From assembly GCA_020226215.1 (NCBI GenBank), contig CM035226.1:90110895-90174894 (forward strand): 64,000 nucleotides of DNA, read 5' to 3'. The position numbers were made by a program, and so were the translations under genes. Below are positions 1 to 11,000 of the stretch, one piece after another. The stretch is from Sindora glabra (Eukaryota; Streptophyta; Magnoliopsida; Fabales; Fabaceae). The notes beneath the pieces were generated by a model that ran no database searches, was not told the origin of the DNA, and worked only from the letters and a program-made list of their open reading frames with translations. How positions within the stretch are numbered: the stretch's first letter is position 1; every line of letters starts with the position of its first letter.

Positions 1-195
1 TTTCAAAGACCACCAAAATCCTACACTATTAACTATTTTGTAATAATTTGATTTAGAGGATTTTGAAGGATTTTCTAAACATTCAAACAAGAGAAGAGAA
101 AGTTATGATTTAACCATCTATTACACTCCCTTCCTTTTGCATTAGTCATTTCCCTTTTTGTTTCCTTTTTCCTTCTTTTTTTAAGTTTCAAACAT
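1..195. repeat. foldback/MITE-like repeat, copy 1 (partial)
   Basis: This stretch resembles two later segments (5926-6165 and 6166-6440). Shared landmarks, in the same order, are a Tgatttagagga-like block, ttttctaaacattcaaa, agaagagaaagt and a pyrimidine-rich block ending in tttcc. No coding potential is visible. The left end is cut by the window edge. It abuts the short LTR that ends at 469, so it may have inserted into or beside that LTR. The family is unnamed here; the foldback character is inferred from copy 3. Confidence 0.5.
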
Positions 196-199
196 ATCA

Positions 200-469
200 T
201 TATGCCTATATAGGTTGTGTGAGAACCCTTACAAAGATTTGTGAGAGTTGTTAGGATATTACCTAGGAAATTGTGGGATTTTAATTGAAAATCTTCACGT
301 ATATTATCCTATAATCTTTGATAATATAGTGAATTTCTTCTCATATGTAATTTTTTTCCTAAAGTTTGGAATCTTCCATATAAAATTGTTCATGTACTTT
401 ATTATGCTCTTTTGATCAATTTAATTACATCATGCTTATATGTTTTGAGAAAGGATATTTTCCCTAACA
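200..469 (+). mobile_element. left LTR (partial) of a short LTR retroelement
   Basis: The segment aligns by eye with the 3' two-thirds of the complete LTR at 5476-5925. Shared blocks include the gagaaccc/taagaacc region, atcttcacgtatattat versus acctttacatgcattat, and the shared end (catgcttatatgtttt to ccctaaca). It ends in CTAACA, followed after one base by a tRNA-like primer-binding site. The upstream third of the LTR is absent or replaced by the repeat at 1-195. Confidence 0.6.
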
Positions 470-470
470 A

Positions 471-487
471 TTGGGTATCAAAATGGG
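471..487 (+). other. primer-binding site of the short LTR element
   Basis: The sequence ttgggtatcaaaatggg follows the LTR end CTAACA one base away. It resembles the plant initiator-tRNA-Met primer site (tggtatcagagc plus variable bases) with substitutions. Its position directly downstream of an LTR end supports the call more than its degraded sequence does. Confidence 0.5.
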
Positions 488-659
488 TTCAATGTCATAG
501 AAGAGTTGTAATTCGAGAAAGCAAGAGCTTAATTTGATTTTGTTAATAGGATGAAGAAGATGGATGGAGTTAATTGTGATGATGATGATGTTGAATGTTG
601 ATATGTAGAGTTAATTGGTTGAGTTTGTGTGAAAGTTATCACTACAACAAATTAACACT

Positions 660-1073
660 TGTACTATGAATTATGCCATGAAAATTCAAAAATTGTGGCA
701 ATTTTATCATTTGCCATGGGAATAAAAAAATTCAAATAAATGTTTAAAAAATTAAAAAATTTATGCCATGGAAAAATTTTACCTATCACAAAATATTACT
801 TGTGCCACGAACAAAGTTATGGGAACACAATTTTCGTGGCAAAATATCACTTATGCTATGAAAAATTTTATCTGTGGCAAAATATTACTTGTGCCATAAA
901 ACTAAGTTACGGAAACACATTCTTCATGGTAAAGTATTACTTGTACTACGAAAAAATTTTACTCGTAGCAAAATATCACTTGTGTTACAAATTAAGTTAT
1001 AGGAACATATTCTGTATGGCAAAGTATCACTTCTGTCATAAATTAAGTTACAAGTATATATTTTTTGTGGCAA
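660..1073. repeat. CACTA subterminal repeat array (left)
   Basis: Units of about 60-70 bp repeat with the motifs GTGGCAAAATATYACTT and TATGCYATGAAAAATTTTA or its complement. The regularity keeps one frame open for 114 codons, giving a repeated Lys-Tyr-His-Leu-Cys pattern, but this is repeat structure and not a protein gene. The matching right-hand array occupies roughly 4690-4950. Confidence 0.7.
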
Positions 1074-1078
1074 AATAT

Positions 1079-2526
1079 TGTTAGTGTATATGCCCTAAAA
1101 CCAATCATATTAGTGATTGTAATTTTGAATCATGTTATTTTAATGGTAATTCCAATTATTATATTTATATATATTGTCTGCGTAATATATATTCAATTAT
1201 GATAATAACCTTAGAATAATTGTATTCTTAAATGTCCCTAGTCATATATTATTGTGGATTAGGTTGCTTTGATATGTTAAGACTAGCATGTGTGAAGACT
1301 TATATGAGATATTAAGTTTACACATGAGTATAAGTTAGAGAACTTGTATACTGGATCGACCCATATTAAGAACACTACATGGATCGTTATATGCGTGTCA
1401 TGAGTGATTCTTAGTGATCATTATTAATATGGTCCTTTGACTTGAGATCACCAAAGTTCTTTACATGTGAGTTTCATATTTTGATACTATTCTATATCAC
1501 TAATGGTTGAGTGAATGCAAGGGTAGATATTGGATATGTCACATATCATGCGGAGGGGTTTGTGTGATCAAGATGGGATTTGTCCCTCCTATATAACAGG
1601 AGTAACATCTATGGGCCCCTTGATTAAGTAAAGCTGAGAAAATGCATGGCCATGCTCAGATGAATTGACATGATATGTCGATTACATTTGTTTCAGTCAG
1701 CTTACTTAGGAATCAAGAAACCTCAAGATTGGGCTATACGGGAATGACACGGTCCATGTCTCGTGCTCAATCTAGATGTATAGGACAAAAGGACATAAGT
1801 GATAATCACGTGTAAAGGTTTAGTCAAATCACCGACTTTCTCATTACTTGGGTAACAATGATGTGTTGCTAGACACCAATCATTGTTTATGATCATTAAT
1901 ATGATTAATGGTCATTGCCAACGTAATGAGAGCCTGTAGGGTCATACACTTAGAGCCTAGTGAATTTGGAATTAATGGACCAAATTGTTTGGGCTTAATA
2001 TTTAAGAATTCATGTTATAATTATAAGGCCCAATAGTAATCCTATAATTATACATGGAATAAAGCCCAAATAGGTTAGGTTTTTCTATGCACCTATTTAA
2101 ATAGGCTTATGGGGTAATAATAGGATTGCTATTCATTATTCACGCACCCCAAGCAAAAGCATAGAAAAACCCTAGCACCTCTCCTTAACCAAAATCCCTG
2201 AAGAGGCGTAGCTAGTACTACGAGGTGTAAGGAGATCAATTCCAACCGGTGTGTGTAACGGACATTCATCGGTGATTCACGGGTTTGTGTGGATACCATA
2301 GAGGTGCAGCTACATAAACGTTGTACTGGTGATCTGATTTACTGGTTTCTATTCCGGTTCGTGATTTAGAAGCAGATCGGACTTGCTGTAGCGGTCAGAA
2401 GATTTTTGGCCGAAAGGTATAAACCCTAATCCCTAATCTATGGCATTCTAAATTCGCATGGATCCTTGGTGGAAATCGTGCAAAAATTTTATTCCCCTGT
2501 GCATGTATGATGCGCGATTTTCAGCA
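1079..2526 (+). mobile_element. solo LTR, Ty1/copia type (family 1)
   Basis: The 1448 bp segment begins TGTTAGTGTATATGCCC and ends TTTTCAGCA. It is flanked by the 5 bp direct repeat AATAT (1074-1078 and 2527-2531). Removing the LTR and one AATAT recreates a CACTA subterminal unit (gtggcaaaatat followed by cacttattc), which confirms the insertion site. A related LTR followed by a primer-binding site lies at 30889, and a more distant relative lies on the minus strand at 42528-44149. No internal domain remains, consistent with LTR-LTR recombination. A TATA-like block (2094-2105) probably marks its promoter. Confidence 0.85.
2094..2105 (+). promoter_or_regulatory. TATA-like element of the solo LTR
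   Basis: TATTTAAATAGG sits about 1.0 kb into the LTR, upstream of a C/A-rich transcribed-looking stretch (cacgcaccccaagc). The related LTR at 30889 has the same block (tatttaaataag near 31.95 kb) at a comparable place, so it is conserved within the family. Activity is not shown. Confidence 0.4.
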
Positions 2527-2531
2527 AATAT

Positions 2532-4400
2532 CACTTATTCTATCATATAAGTTAAAATTTTTTATCTATAATAAAATATTACTTATGCTATGAATTAATT
2601 CTATGAATAAAATTATAATGAAATATTTCATTTTTGGTAGCTATACATATAAACAATATTATTTATAATAAATGCAACATGTTACAATATGGTAGATAAT
2701 AAAAAATATAAATATTTATATATTGTATATATTTAACAAATAACTAATTCATCAATTAATCAACTAATTAGTCCCATTAATCAAAATAAAAAAGGTATAG
2801 AACTTAACATTTTTAATTACTTGATTCATAAAATATATATAAAAAGATAGAATTACCCATAAATTATATAATTATATATTTTTATTAATTTTTTTAAAAT
2901 AATTAAAATAAGAGTTGAATCTTAAACTTTAAGATATGTAATAAAGAATTCAATTGTTAAGTTCCTAAGCATTTTTATTTACATATGTACCAAATTAAAT
3001 ATTTATTAGTATGTAACTATTTTTTTTAAATAATAAATAATTATTTAACTTTCAATCAATTAAATTTGTATAATTAAATTAATATACATCAATAAAATAA
3101 ATATTATAATATATTAAAGATTGTATTAAATAATTATTCAATGAATTTAAATTCTATACATACTAAAATTAAAAATTAATAAGATTTACATTTACATATA
3201 TATAATACATACATATATAACAATTTTTTCAATTCGTTATTCAGTCCAATTTTTAAAATATCAATTAAACAAAAAAATCATTCAAGATATATAATATTAT
3301 AAAAAAATATTTTTTATTGCATCACATTATTCTTAAAAATGTGTTAACAAAAATGATATATATATTATGAAAATACTAAAATTATTATATTATATATAAA
3401 TAGTATAATTTATGAGATAAGTTATAACAAGTTTTATTATAGAAATATATAATAATAAATTTTATATTCATCACTGTAATATTAACAAAATTTTCATTAA
3501 AAAAATTAAAATTAATAGTTATGTAAAATTATGTATAATTTAATAATAATAAAATTACTATATTAAAAAATCTTAAGCAAATTATATTTAAGGGAGTGAT
3601 ATATATAAAATAGTCTAAATTTTCATTTTCTTCCTTAATTAATTCCAATTGTATTAATTTTATTTCTCACATATATTTTGTAATAATTTCTTTCCTTCTA
3701 AATAATAATTTAATTAATTTATTCTATTTATTTATAATTTTATTAATAGGCTAATGACTTTATAAATGGAAGATAAAAATTAAATATAAATAACATATGA
3801 GAGAAAAAATTAATATAAAAAATTTGTGAAGGTTTGAATGATTTAACTTATATTTATGAATAACAAAAATATGTATTATTAATAAAAATTAAAATTTATT
3901 AATTTATAATAATTTAAAATTTAATTTATAATTAAATTTAAATATAAATAATAGTTCAAAGTTATCATTTGTATGGATATTTATTTTATATAATTTAAAC
4001 TTTATTGAAGAAGTTTTAGAAAATAAAAAAATTACTTCAAAGATGTAAAAATTTTACTTTTATTTTTTAATAACTCAATTAATAATATTTAATAAAAATA
4101 TTAATAAAAGGATAAAATTAATTAATTAATTAATTATGAGAGATAATTTTGATATAAAATATTTGTAAAGGATAAATTTGATATAAACAAAATTGATAAC
4201 AAAACAAATGAAAATTTATTTATAAAAAATTTGTTTTTAAAATAAAATTATAAAATATTTTAGTATTAGTGTATTTTTGTTATATGTATTTATGTAATAT
4301 TTTATTATTATATAATTAGTGTCACATAAGTATAGTTTTATTTTTGAAATCAATTGGTCAATTAAATCTTTATATAGAATATATTGTATTATAGTACTAA
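2532..4400. other. AT-rich non-coding interior of the CACTA element
   Basis: After the solo LTR and a short remnant of the subterminal repeat, about 1.9 kb is almost pure A/T with no ORF, no recognisable transposase motif and no clear tandem structure. This is the expected interior of a deletion-derivative CACTA element. Confidence 0.6.
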
Positions 4401-4410
4401 AGAAATAAAC

Positions 4411-4500
4411 TAGCCTAATGGTAAGGCATGATAATCATGAACTTGGAGATTTTGGTTCGATTCCCAGTAAATGTAATTTGTAATTTGTAGACAAATAGAG
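4411..4500 (+). repeat. tRNA-derived SINE or tRNA-like relic (Pol III A and B boxes)
   Basis: A box A-like sequence (tagcctaatggtaaggc, 4411-4427) is followed about 27 bases later by a perfect box B (GGTTCGATTCC, 4454-4464). This is the split promoter of a tRNA gene or tRNA-derived SINE. Acceptor-stem pairing is not evident and the sequence continues into a low-complexity tail (taatttgtaatttg), which favours a SINE head over a working tRNA gene. It lies inside the CACTA element. Confidence 0.5.
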
Positions 4501-4689
4501 TTTCAATTATTTATCCTAACTAAATATAGGTTAAAAGTATTAACAGATTTCAGCAAATATATAAATAAAATGATAAGATAACACTCAATTAAATTGGCTA
4601 AATAATTAATTTAATTAGGTATATAAGAATTATTTTAGCTAATTACATTAATTTTTATAATTATTTTATTTTATTTTTTACCATGATTT

Positions 4690-4950
4690 TATTCAGTGGC
4701 AATATGAGTTACTAGCCACAGATGTACCTATCTTGCCTCGTTTATTTTTATGGCTAAAAGAATCTATTAGCCACAATTGAACTCGTGGCAAAAAAAAAAT
4801 CATTTATATCACATGACCTTTTTTCCTGTGGTAATTTTCTTGTCACGCTTACTTGTGTTATGGGACCATTCAACCAGTATTTCCATGGTTAAATAATATA
4901 ACCACAAAAAGTTTTGATCTTGTGCCACGATTTTAACCATGGAACCAATG
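4690..4950. repeat. CACTA subterminal repeat array (right)
   Basis: Repeated gtggcaa, agccaca, cgtggcaaaa and gtgccacga motifs occur in both orientations just inside the right terminal inverted repeat. They mirror the array at the left end of the same element. Confidence 0.65.
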
Positions 4951-5475
4951 TTAATTTATTGTAGTGTATGATGATAATGATGGTGATAGTTATGGTGATA
5001 GTGATGGTGGTGAATGATAACATGTGTTATGGTGATTTGTGATTTGATCATATGTGAGTTAAATGTGATAATTGGTTGATACAGTGCATATAGATGTTTT
5101 AGCTCGAGCAAAAGTCAAAGAGTTATAGTTAATGATGATGATGATGAAGTTTGATGATAGCTAAAAGTGAGAGTTATGGTTAATGATAAAGATAAACATG
5201 TGGAAAGATTATGCTAGCTTATAAAGATGTCTATAGGTTTGGTTTTCCTATAAATATGAAAGATTTCTATAAATGAGGAGGTTGTGAATAGACTTTGGTG
5301 GAACTTGTAACACTTGGTTGAGGTGTAGTTACTCAATAGGAGATAGTTGTTGCACTTTGAAAAAAATATAATGATACAAGACTTTTATGGTTAGCATCGT
5401 ATGATTAGTCTCATTTAATAATAGGTAAAGCGTGAAGATTGATAAAGATGATGGAATTTGTATCAAGGTGAAAAT

Positions 5476-5925
5476 TGTTAAGTTTGACTAAAATTCTAAT
5501 TATTATTAATTAACAATTGTTTCCTATTGTAAGTTATTTTCTTATTCAAGTTAGTTTTTGAAATTAGAATAGAATTGAGATTCCTTGTCAAACAAGCATT
5601 TCTAAGATATAAACATTTGCATTTACTAAGGATTTAAAGTATGAGAGAAATTTGACGTGAGTGCTTATGTGCATTGTAAGAACCTCATAAAGGTTTATGA
5701 GAGGTGTAGGAGTAGTGATTAGGAAGTTATAAGGTTATGATTAAGAACCTTTACATGCATTATTCTATAATTTTTAATGAGATAATGAATCTTTTCTCAT
5801 TCTTGGTTTTCCTCCTAGAATTTGGAATTTCTCATATTGAACTATTTATATGCTTTATTGTACTATTTTGATTGATTTAATTGTATGATGCTTGTGTGTT
5901 TGGAGAATAGATATTTTTTCTAACA
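5476..5925 (+). mobile_element. right LTR of the short LTR element
   Basis: The 450 bp segment begins TGTTAAGTTTGAC and ends TTTCTAACA, with TG...CA termini. Its 3' two-thirds is repeated at about 200-469. No coding sequence is seen. It is followed directly by a foldback-type repeat. Confidence 0.7.
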
Positions 5926-6165
5926 CTTTATTTAAGAGTTTTAATTAAGGAAGGAAGGAGATTGAAGGTTTATGACTAATTTTTCAAATCCTCCCACTAC
6001 TATTTTGTGTTATTTTGATTTAAAGGATTTTTGAGGGTTTTTTTAAACCTCTAAATAGAGGAAGAGAAAGCCATAACTTAATCATCCATTTTACCCCTTT
6101 CCTTTTTCCATTCATCCTTTTTTATTGCCTTCCTTTTTCTCCCCCTCTTAACATCTAAACATACT
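5926..6165. repeat. foldback/MITE-like repeat, copy 2
   Basis: Same order of motifs as 1-195 and 6230-6440: ttttcaaatcctcccactac, gatttaaagga, aaacctctaaatagaggaagagaaag, cataacttaatcatcca, then a pyrimidine-rich block. It ends ctaaacatactatta, directly joined to copy 3, so copies 2 and 3 form a tandem pair. Confidence 0.5.
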
Positions 6166-6440
6166 ATTAGGTTATGTTTAGCATGTTTGAATGGGGGAGA
6201 AGGAGAGGGAAGGGAATGTTATGTCATAGCTTTCTCTTTGTTCAAGAGTTTTGAATAAGGAGGAAAAGAGATTGTAGATTTATCACTAATCTTCCAAATC
6301 TTTCTACTACTAAATGTTTTGTATTTCTCTAATTTGAAGGTTTTTGAATGATTTTCTAAACATTTAAATAAAGGGAAGAAAAGTCATGATTTAACTATTT
6401 ATTCTACTTCATTCCCTTTCTTTCTTAATTCATAAACATT
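6166..6440. repeat. foldback/MITE-like repeat, copy 3
   Basis: The left arm is purine-rich (gtttgaatgggggagaagga, then gggaagggaatg). The right arm is pyrimidine-rich (cattccctttctttc, then cataaacatttta) and is roughly the reverse complement of the left, so the unit could fold back on itself. This is the most complete of the three copies. No coding potential. Confidence 0.5.
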
Positions 6441-8054
6441 TTATCAATGATATGGTAATTAAAAAATACTAATGATGATCTCCTAACTTAAAGGATGTTG
6501 GAACTATTTGTGTATAAAGAAAAACACTGGTGATGGTGGTAAGCAATTGCTAGAGGATGTTCTAATCCAATCATTAATATGCATGCAAAGAATATAGATG
6601 AAGAGTTCAGAAGAATGAATTTAAATTATGAGTAAGCATATCTAATATCTTTATATAGGTTATATTTGTTAAACGAATCCATTTAATTTGTCTATGGATC
6701 AATTTGCATGGGCTAACCATAAACAAAGAGGATTGGATGAGTTTGCAAAAATTATGGAGTCTCTAAATGAGAGTCCAAGTCTTAAAGTTTACTGATCGAA
6801 AATTTGCTAACTAAGTCCACAATTTTTTTTTAAATAATCGTAAACATTTAAAAATAAATTTAACTTTAAAATTATAAATTCAAAAATCACACATTTAGAC
6901 ATGTAAAATAGGTGGGGTGGGCTTATACGGGTCTAGTCTGCACGGGCTTTGTCCCTACTGGCTTAAGCCCTCATTAAATGCAGGCTTTATGTTAAGTTAC
7001 CTATACCGCTCCGCATGTGGTATGGGCTTCCCTGTAAGCAGTTTACATTTTTTTATGTTTTATTAATTATTTTATTTTATAATTTATAAATTATATTTTA
7101 ATATTTTAATTTTTATTAAATTATTTGGGTAAAAAATGGATTAAAGTATAGAAATTAGATTGAATTTTTATTAAGCCTAAGTATAAGGAAAAAATAATTA
7201 AAAAATTATTTTTTTGCCTATGTGAGCTTATCTGCATAAGCTGTATTGGTTTGTGATTGCAGGTTGCCTACATTGCCATAGTCACGAGCCTTGTTTTATA
7301 TATCTACACACATTTAACATATTTTTAATCCATACTAATAATTCAAAACTAAAGAAACTAAAATTAAAATTAGTTAACTCTAAAATTTATAATTTAGGAA
7401 CAAAATTATTGAACTTAAAAATCATTTACTTCAATTAAGTTGAGTTGAAAGATAAAAAATAGAATTTAGGAGTGAGTATTGGATTGGTCAAGTAAAGATT
7501 AGTATAGTGTGTTAGTTTAATTTGAAAGTGGAGATGAAAAAAAAAAAATGCTTACCACTCTTTGAAATGTCCCATCTGGTCCGCGTGGATTGTGGAACTA
7601 ATGAATTGCACTATTTTAAGTATATATTTAAATCAAATCCACATATTTTTTTGGATTTGTAAACTCGTCCATGTGTCCAAACTTGTTTCAAGGGCTATAA
7701 CAAAGATATTAATCAAGAATAGAATGGACCAGTAGTAATCAAGGTTCTTGGAGTAGTAGTTGATAAGAATGTGACGCAAGTACGGCTGGGGGGTGACCAT
7801 AATTTTATAATGTCGTATTTTACTGTGTCAGAGTTAATAGAGAGCGCCTGAAGAAGAGAGTAAATGTAAAATTGAAGAGGGGGGGGGGGGGTGCAGAGTG
7901 AGAAATCTATGTATGCTTTAATTATATTACATATTTTTAATTATATTCAAATCATATTTAATAAATGAAAAATAATAATAATTATTTTATAATTTTTAAT
8001 ATTTTAAAAATAAAAAATCAAAATTTTAATATATAAAATAGAATTTAATAACAT
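6441..8054. other. unassigned non-coding stretch
   Basis: I see no gene. The stretch holds AT-rich sequence, a short GC-richer pocket at about 6905-7040 (ggcttatacgggtctagtc) that may be the edge of another repeat, and a run of 13 G residues at 7879-7891. The 61-codon frame starting at 7253 has low-complexity composition and no family resemblance. Confidence 0.5.
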
Positions 8055-8104
8055 CGTGCGATTCATGTAACTGACCTTAGAAAATAAAACTTTATTGTTG
8101 TTGT
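8055..8104 (+). mobile_element. degraded 3' end of an RTE-type LINE
   Basis: The sequence tgcgattcatgtaactgacc, then aaaataaaactttattgttgttg, resembles the common 3' terminus of plant RTE-clade non-LTR retrotransposons, which end in a gtagccgacccc-like block, a ttaaggctttg-like block and a (TTG)n tail. Only this tail is recognisable. No endonuclease or RT coding is visible upstream. Confidence 0.4.
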
Positions 8105-8225
8105 ATATAAGAATCCTATAAAATTAATAATTATTTTTTTATTTATTAGATGTATCTAATTATATAATCAAAACGGTACATGCAAGAATTTCTCGTGAGA
8201 GTAGGCAATCGTGGGACGTAATGTG

Positions 8226-8300
8226 GCAATTGGCCGAATGGTTAAGGGAAGTCATAAAATCAAGTTATTTTCCGTTGATACAAAGAGAGAAGGATTCTAA
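8226..8300 (+). repeat. possible tRNA-like relic
   Basis: A good class II A box (ttggccgaatggttaaggg) is visible at about 8230-8248, but the expected B box is degraded (aaggattctaaat) and no acceptor stem can be drawn. At most this is a decayed tRNA-Ser/Leu-like sequence or SINE head. Confidence 0.25.
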
Positions 8301-8632
8301 ATTTTTTAATTGAACAGCGTACTTGTTTCTTGACTAGGAAGGAAAAATGATTGAATTTTTATTTTAATACATTAACGTTTAGAGATCTTAATCACAACAA
8401 ACTATTAAATTCCTTAGTACTAAACCACGTCGAGGGTTTAATTATTGGTGTTTGTTTGTGATTAGTACTTTTGTCCTTTTTACCATTAAACTAAAAAACA
8501 AAAAATAATTTTCTAAATGACTCATTATTAGAGATTATTTTTTAACAACGTCTTTGAGGTGATGGAGTTGACTTCACTGCGAGTTTCTCCCTCCTCTCGT
8601 TGATATTCTCGCATCTTCCATCAACTTGTCCA

Positions 8633-8672
<40 letters not shown>
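8633..8672. repeat. (ATT)n microsatellite
   Basis: About 13 uninterrupted ATT trinucleotide units. Confidence 0.9.
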
Positions 8673-8676
<4 letters not shown>

Positions 8677-9970
8677 CAAATAACAAATGGGAAATTTTGT
8701 TCATATATAAATACATGGAAAGATCACCGACAATATAACTTATTGATCATGAATTCTTAATAAAGGAAAAAAATGGATCTATGTTGACATTCTTCAGTCC
8801 CATGGTTATGCTCTCTTTGTACAAGTGAACTCATTTGGACAACAGCCGGAGATGCTGCACGTGACTAAACATTGTATTTAGACTTAGATTGACATTCTTT
8901 TTTTTTTTTGTTGGGGGGGGGGTTGGTTCTTGTACCTCATTGTTATGTAATTAAGATTGATGCACTTGTTTATATGAACTCACTTCTTGTTCATTTCCTT
9001 CTCATAGTTTATCATTTTTTTTAATAAATTTTACAATCTATAAAAGAAAAATGAATAATATACTCATCAAAGAGAAATATATAAGATATTATCTTATAAT
9101 TTGATTAAATTTTTCAAGAAAAATGATATTTCTATTCCAATTGCAATATACAAATTAAACATGTATTAAAAAATGACAAAATTAATAAATAAATAATTCA
9201 AGTGACACTGACATTAGACTTAAAATTATATTATACTGTAGAGACTTTATCTTTCCATATTTTTTTTCACTCATACTATAAAAATGCAAAACAATGAATA
9301 AAACTAATATTAATAATTATTATTTAAGAATTTCGGTATACTAGATCGTAGTCATCAGGGCAAATGATGGCGAAAGAAAATTATTGAGATTCCAAGGGAC
9401 GGTAAAGGTGATTATAAATTATTAAGGTGAATGTGATTGCTAATTATTAATTTATGGTGTGATTTTGATTACAAATATAAGTAATTAGTGTTGATTATGA
9501 TAAGGTCAAAGGAAAGCAACCGTACATAACTATAATCAACACATAACATGGTCACATTCGCATATTGTGTGGAGCCAAAATTGATATGTAGGCATGTTGT
9601 CAATGTATAGAAAGAAATCATGTGCAACTATGGTGCCTCCTATTATTAAACTAACTAGGAGAGACTCTCTTGTATTGCAAGTGTGCTATAAAAATAATGG
9701 GAAAGGAAAAAAAAGGACAAAAAGGCATACTAATTAACACTTCAAGCAAGACGAATATTACCCTTCCATAGTTTTATAAAAATTGTTGCAATAATAATAT
9801 TGTTGTTATGGTATTTTCTGCGACTATAATTTTATTTGCAATGATCATATATTCTTCTATTTTATTATCCGCAATTTTATTGATATAAGTATCATTGTAA
9901 TCACGATATAAAATTACATTTACTTGTATTTCTTCACAAACTCTTGTTGATTTATATACATATAATAATT
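8673..9970. other. unassigned non-coding stretch
   Basis: AT-rich sequence with a T-run plus G-run (G10 at 8913-8922) and no recognisable gene, transposon end or RNA. The minus-strand 66-codon frame at 9774-9974 has no family resemblance. Confidence 0.45.
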
Positions 9971-9975
9971 TCAAT

Positions 9976-11000
9976 TTTGGTTGATTAAAGTGATTTTAGT
10001 TAGTTGACAAATTCAAATTATTGGTTTTAATATTTGATAAATAATTTTTTAATCAGCAGATTGATTATTAATCAATTAATTTAAAAAAGCTAAAAGTCTA
10101 ATATTTTGAAATAGCTAATTTCTTTTTTATGCACACAAAGACACTTTTACCTATATTTAATAAAGTATTAATACTAAATAATAATGTTATGAGCCAAAAA
10201 AATATCCTTAAAAATCAATGGATTTTTAAACTTAACACATACAATGGATTGTACTACTTATGTGATTTATTTCACAAATATCCTTTTTTTTTATCAAGGT
10301 GGGAAAATTATACTAAAACGTAATATATATTACAAAATTAAACATATGTAAATATAAAAATTTCTATTAATAAAAAAGTAGTATCATATAGATCTTCTTT
10401 TAGATATATATTATAATAATTTTCATATCCCATCTCATGTTTAATTAAAGTGTTTTTTCTTTATATGTAAATAAATACATAAATAACGACATTTTTCATT
10501 TTTTGTGAAAACAATTAATCAAAGTTATTGAGCAATGAAATAATGTTATAATAATATTAATATGCAGTTTACTGGTTATATATGAATAAGAAAACATTAT
10601 TGTTTCAATATTGTTATTTACATTTTAAAGATATTTGATTTATTTTTAAAAGAAAATTTAATGTTGTATATAATGTTTTAAAATATGAAATATTATTAGA
10701 GTAAAGAAATACTCAAATAGATGATAAAATATGCTTATATCCTTATATGTTATTTTTTATATATAAACATTTGAATTTAATGTGATATATATTATTTTAA
10801 ATTATGAAATATTATTAGAGTAAAGAAATGCTCAAATTGATATTAAAATATACTTATGTTCTTATATGTTTTTTTATATATAAACTTTTGATTTTATTAA
10901 ATATTTTTATATAAGCACTTAATATTACAAGTTGATCAAATTAACTAAAATAATATACTATTAGCTAACTATTAATATAATTAGTTGATTACCAAACACC
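9976..11000. mobile_element. AT-rich MITE-like element, copy 1
   Basis: The left part (ttggttgattaaagtgattttag) and right part (ttagttgattaccaaacacc) are loosely inverted. The interior shares the block attattagagtaaagaaa, ctcaaat, then cttatatgttattttttatata with the element at 51.6-52.3 kb. That interior block is itself duplicated about 120 bp apart (10670-10770 and 10795-10890). The composition and the ttagctgatt / accaaacacc motifs recall small non-autonomous hAT-type elements, but no transposase is present and the exact ends and target duplication were not resolved. Confidence 0.4.

Larger units (their letters stand above)
640..4966. mobile_element. non-autonomous CACTA (En/Spm) DNA transposon
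   Basis: The left end reads CACTACAACAAATTAACA and the right end is its inverted form (tgttaatttattgtagtg), 17 of 18 bases matching. The trinucleotide TAT flanks both sides (637-639 and 4967-4969), as expected for the 3 bp target duplication of CACTA elements. Both ends carry many short subterminal motifs of the GTGGCAA / TGCCACGA / TTGCCATGG type, the kind of array CACTA transposases bind. No transposase coding sequence is visible, so the element depended on a partner in trans. It contains a solo LTR (1079-2526) and a tRNA-like SINE remnant near 4.4 kb. Confidence 0.85.
200..5925 (+). mobile_element. short (TRIM-like) LTR element interrupted by a CACTA transposon
   Basis: The parts are the partial left LTR ending at 469, a primer-binding site, an internal region split by the CACTA element at 640-4966, and a complete right LTR at 5476-5925. 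Without the CACTA element the internal region is only about 0.7 kb. It is non-coding and rich in gatgatgat-type repeats, so this fits a non-autonomous TRIM-like element rather than a gag-pol element. The right LTR is preceded by a short purine stretch (aaggtgaaaa) that could be the polypurine tract. The left boundary is uncertain. Confidence 0.5.

Noticed and set aside
740..1084. 114-codon plus-strand open frame
   Set aside because: It is made of CACTA subterminal repeats and is cut by the LTR insertion; no protein family features.
8226..8300. Functional tRNA-Ser/Leu gene
   Set aside because: Only an A box is convincing; the B box and acceptor stem are missing. Listed only as a low-confidence relic.
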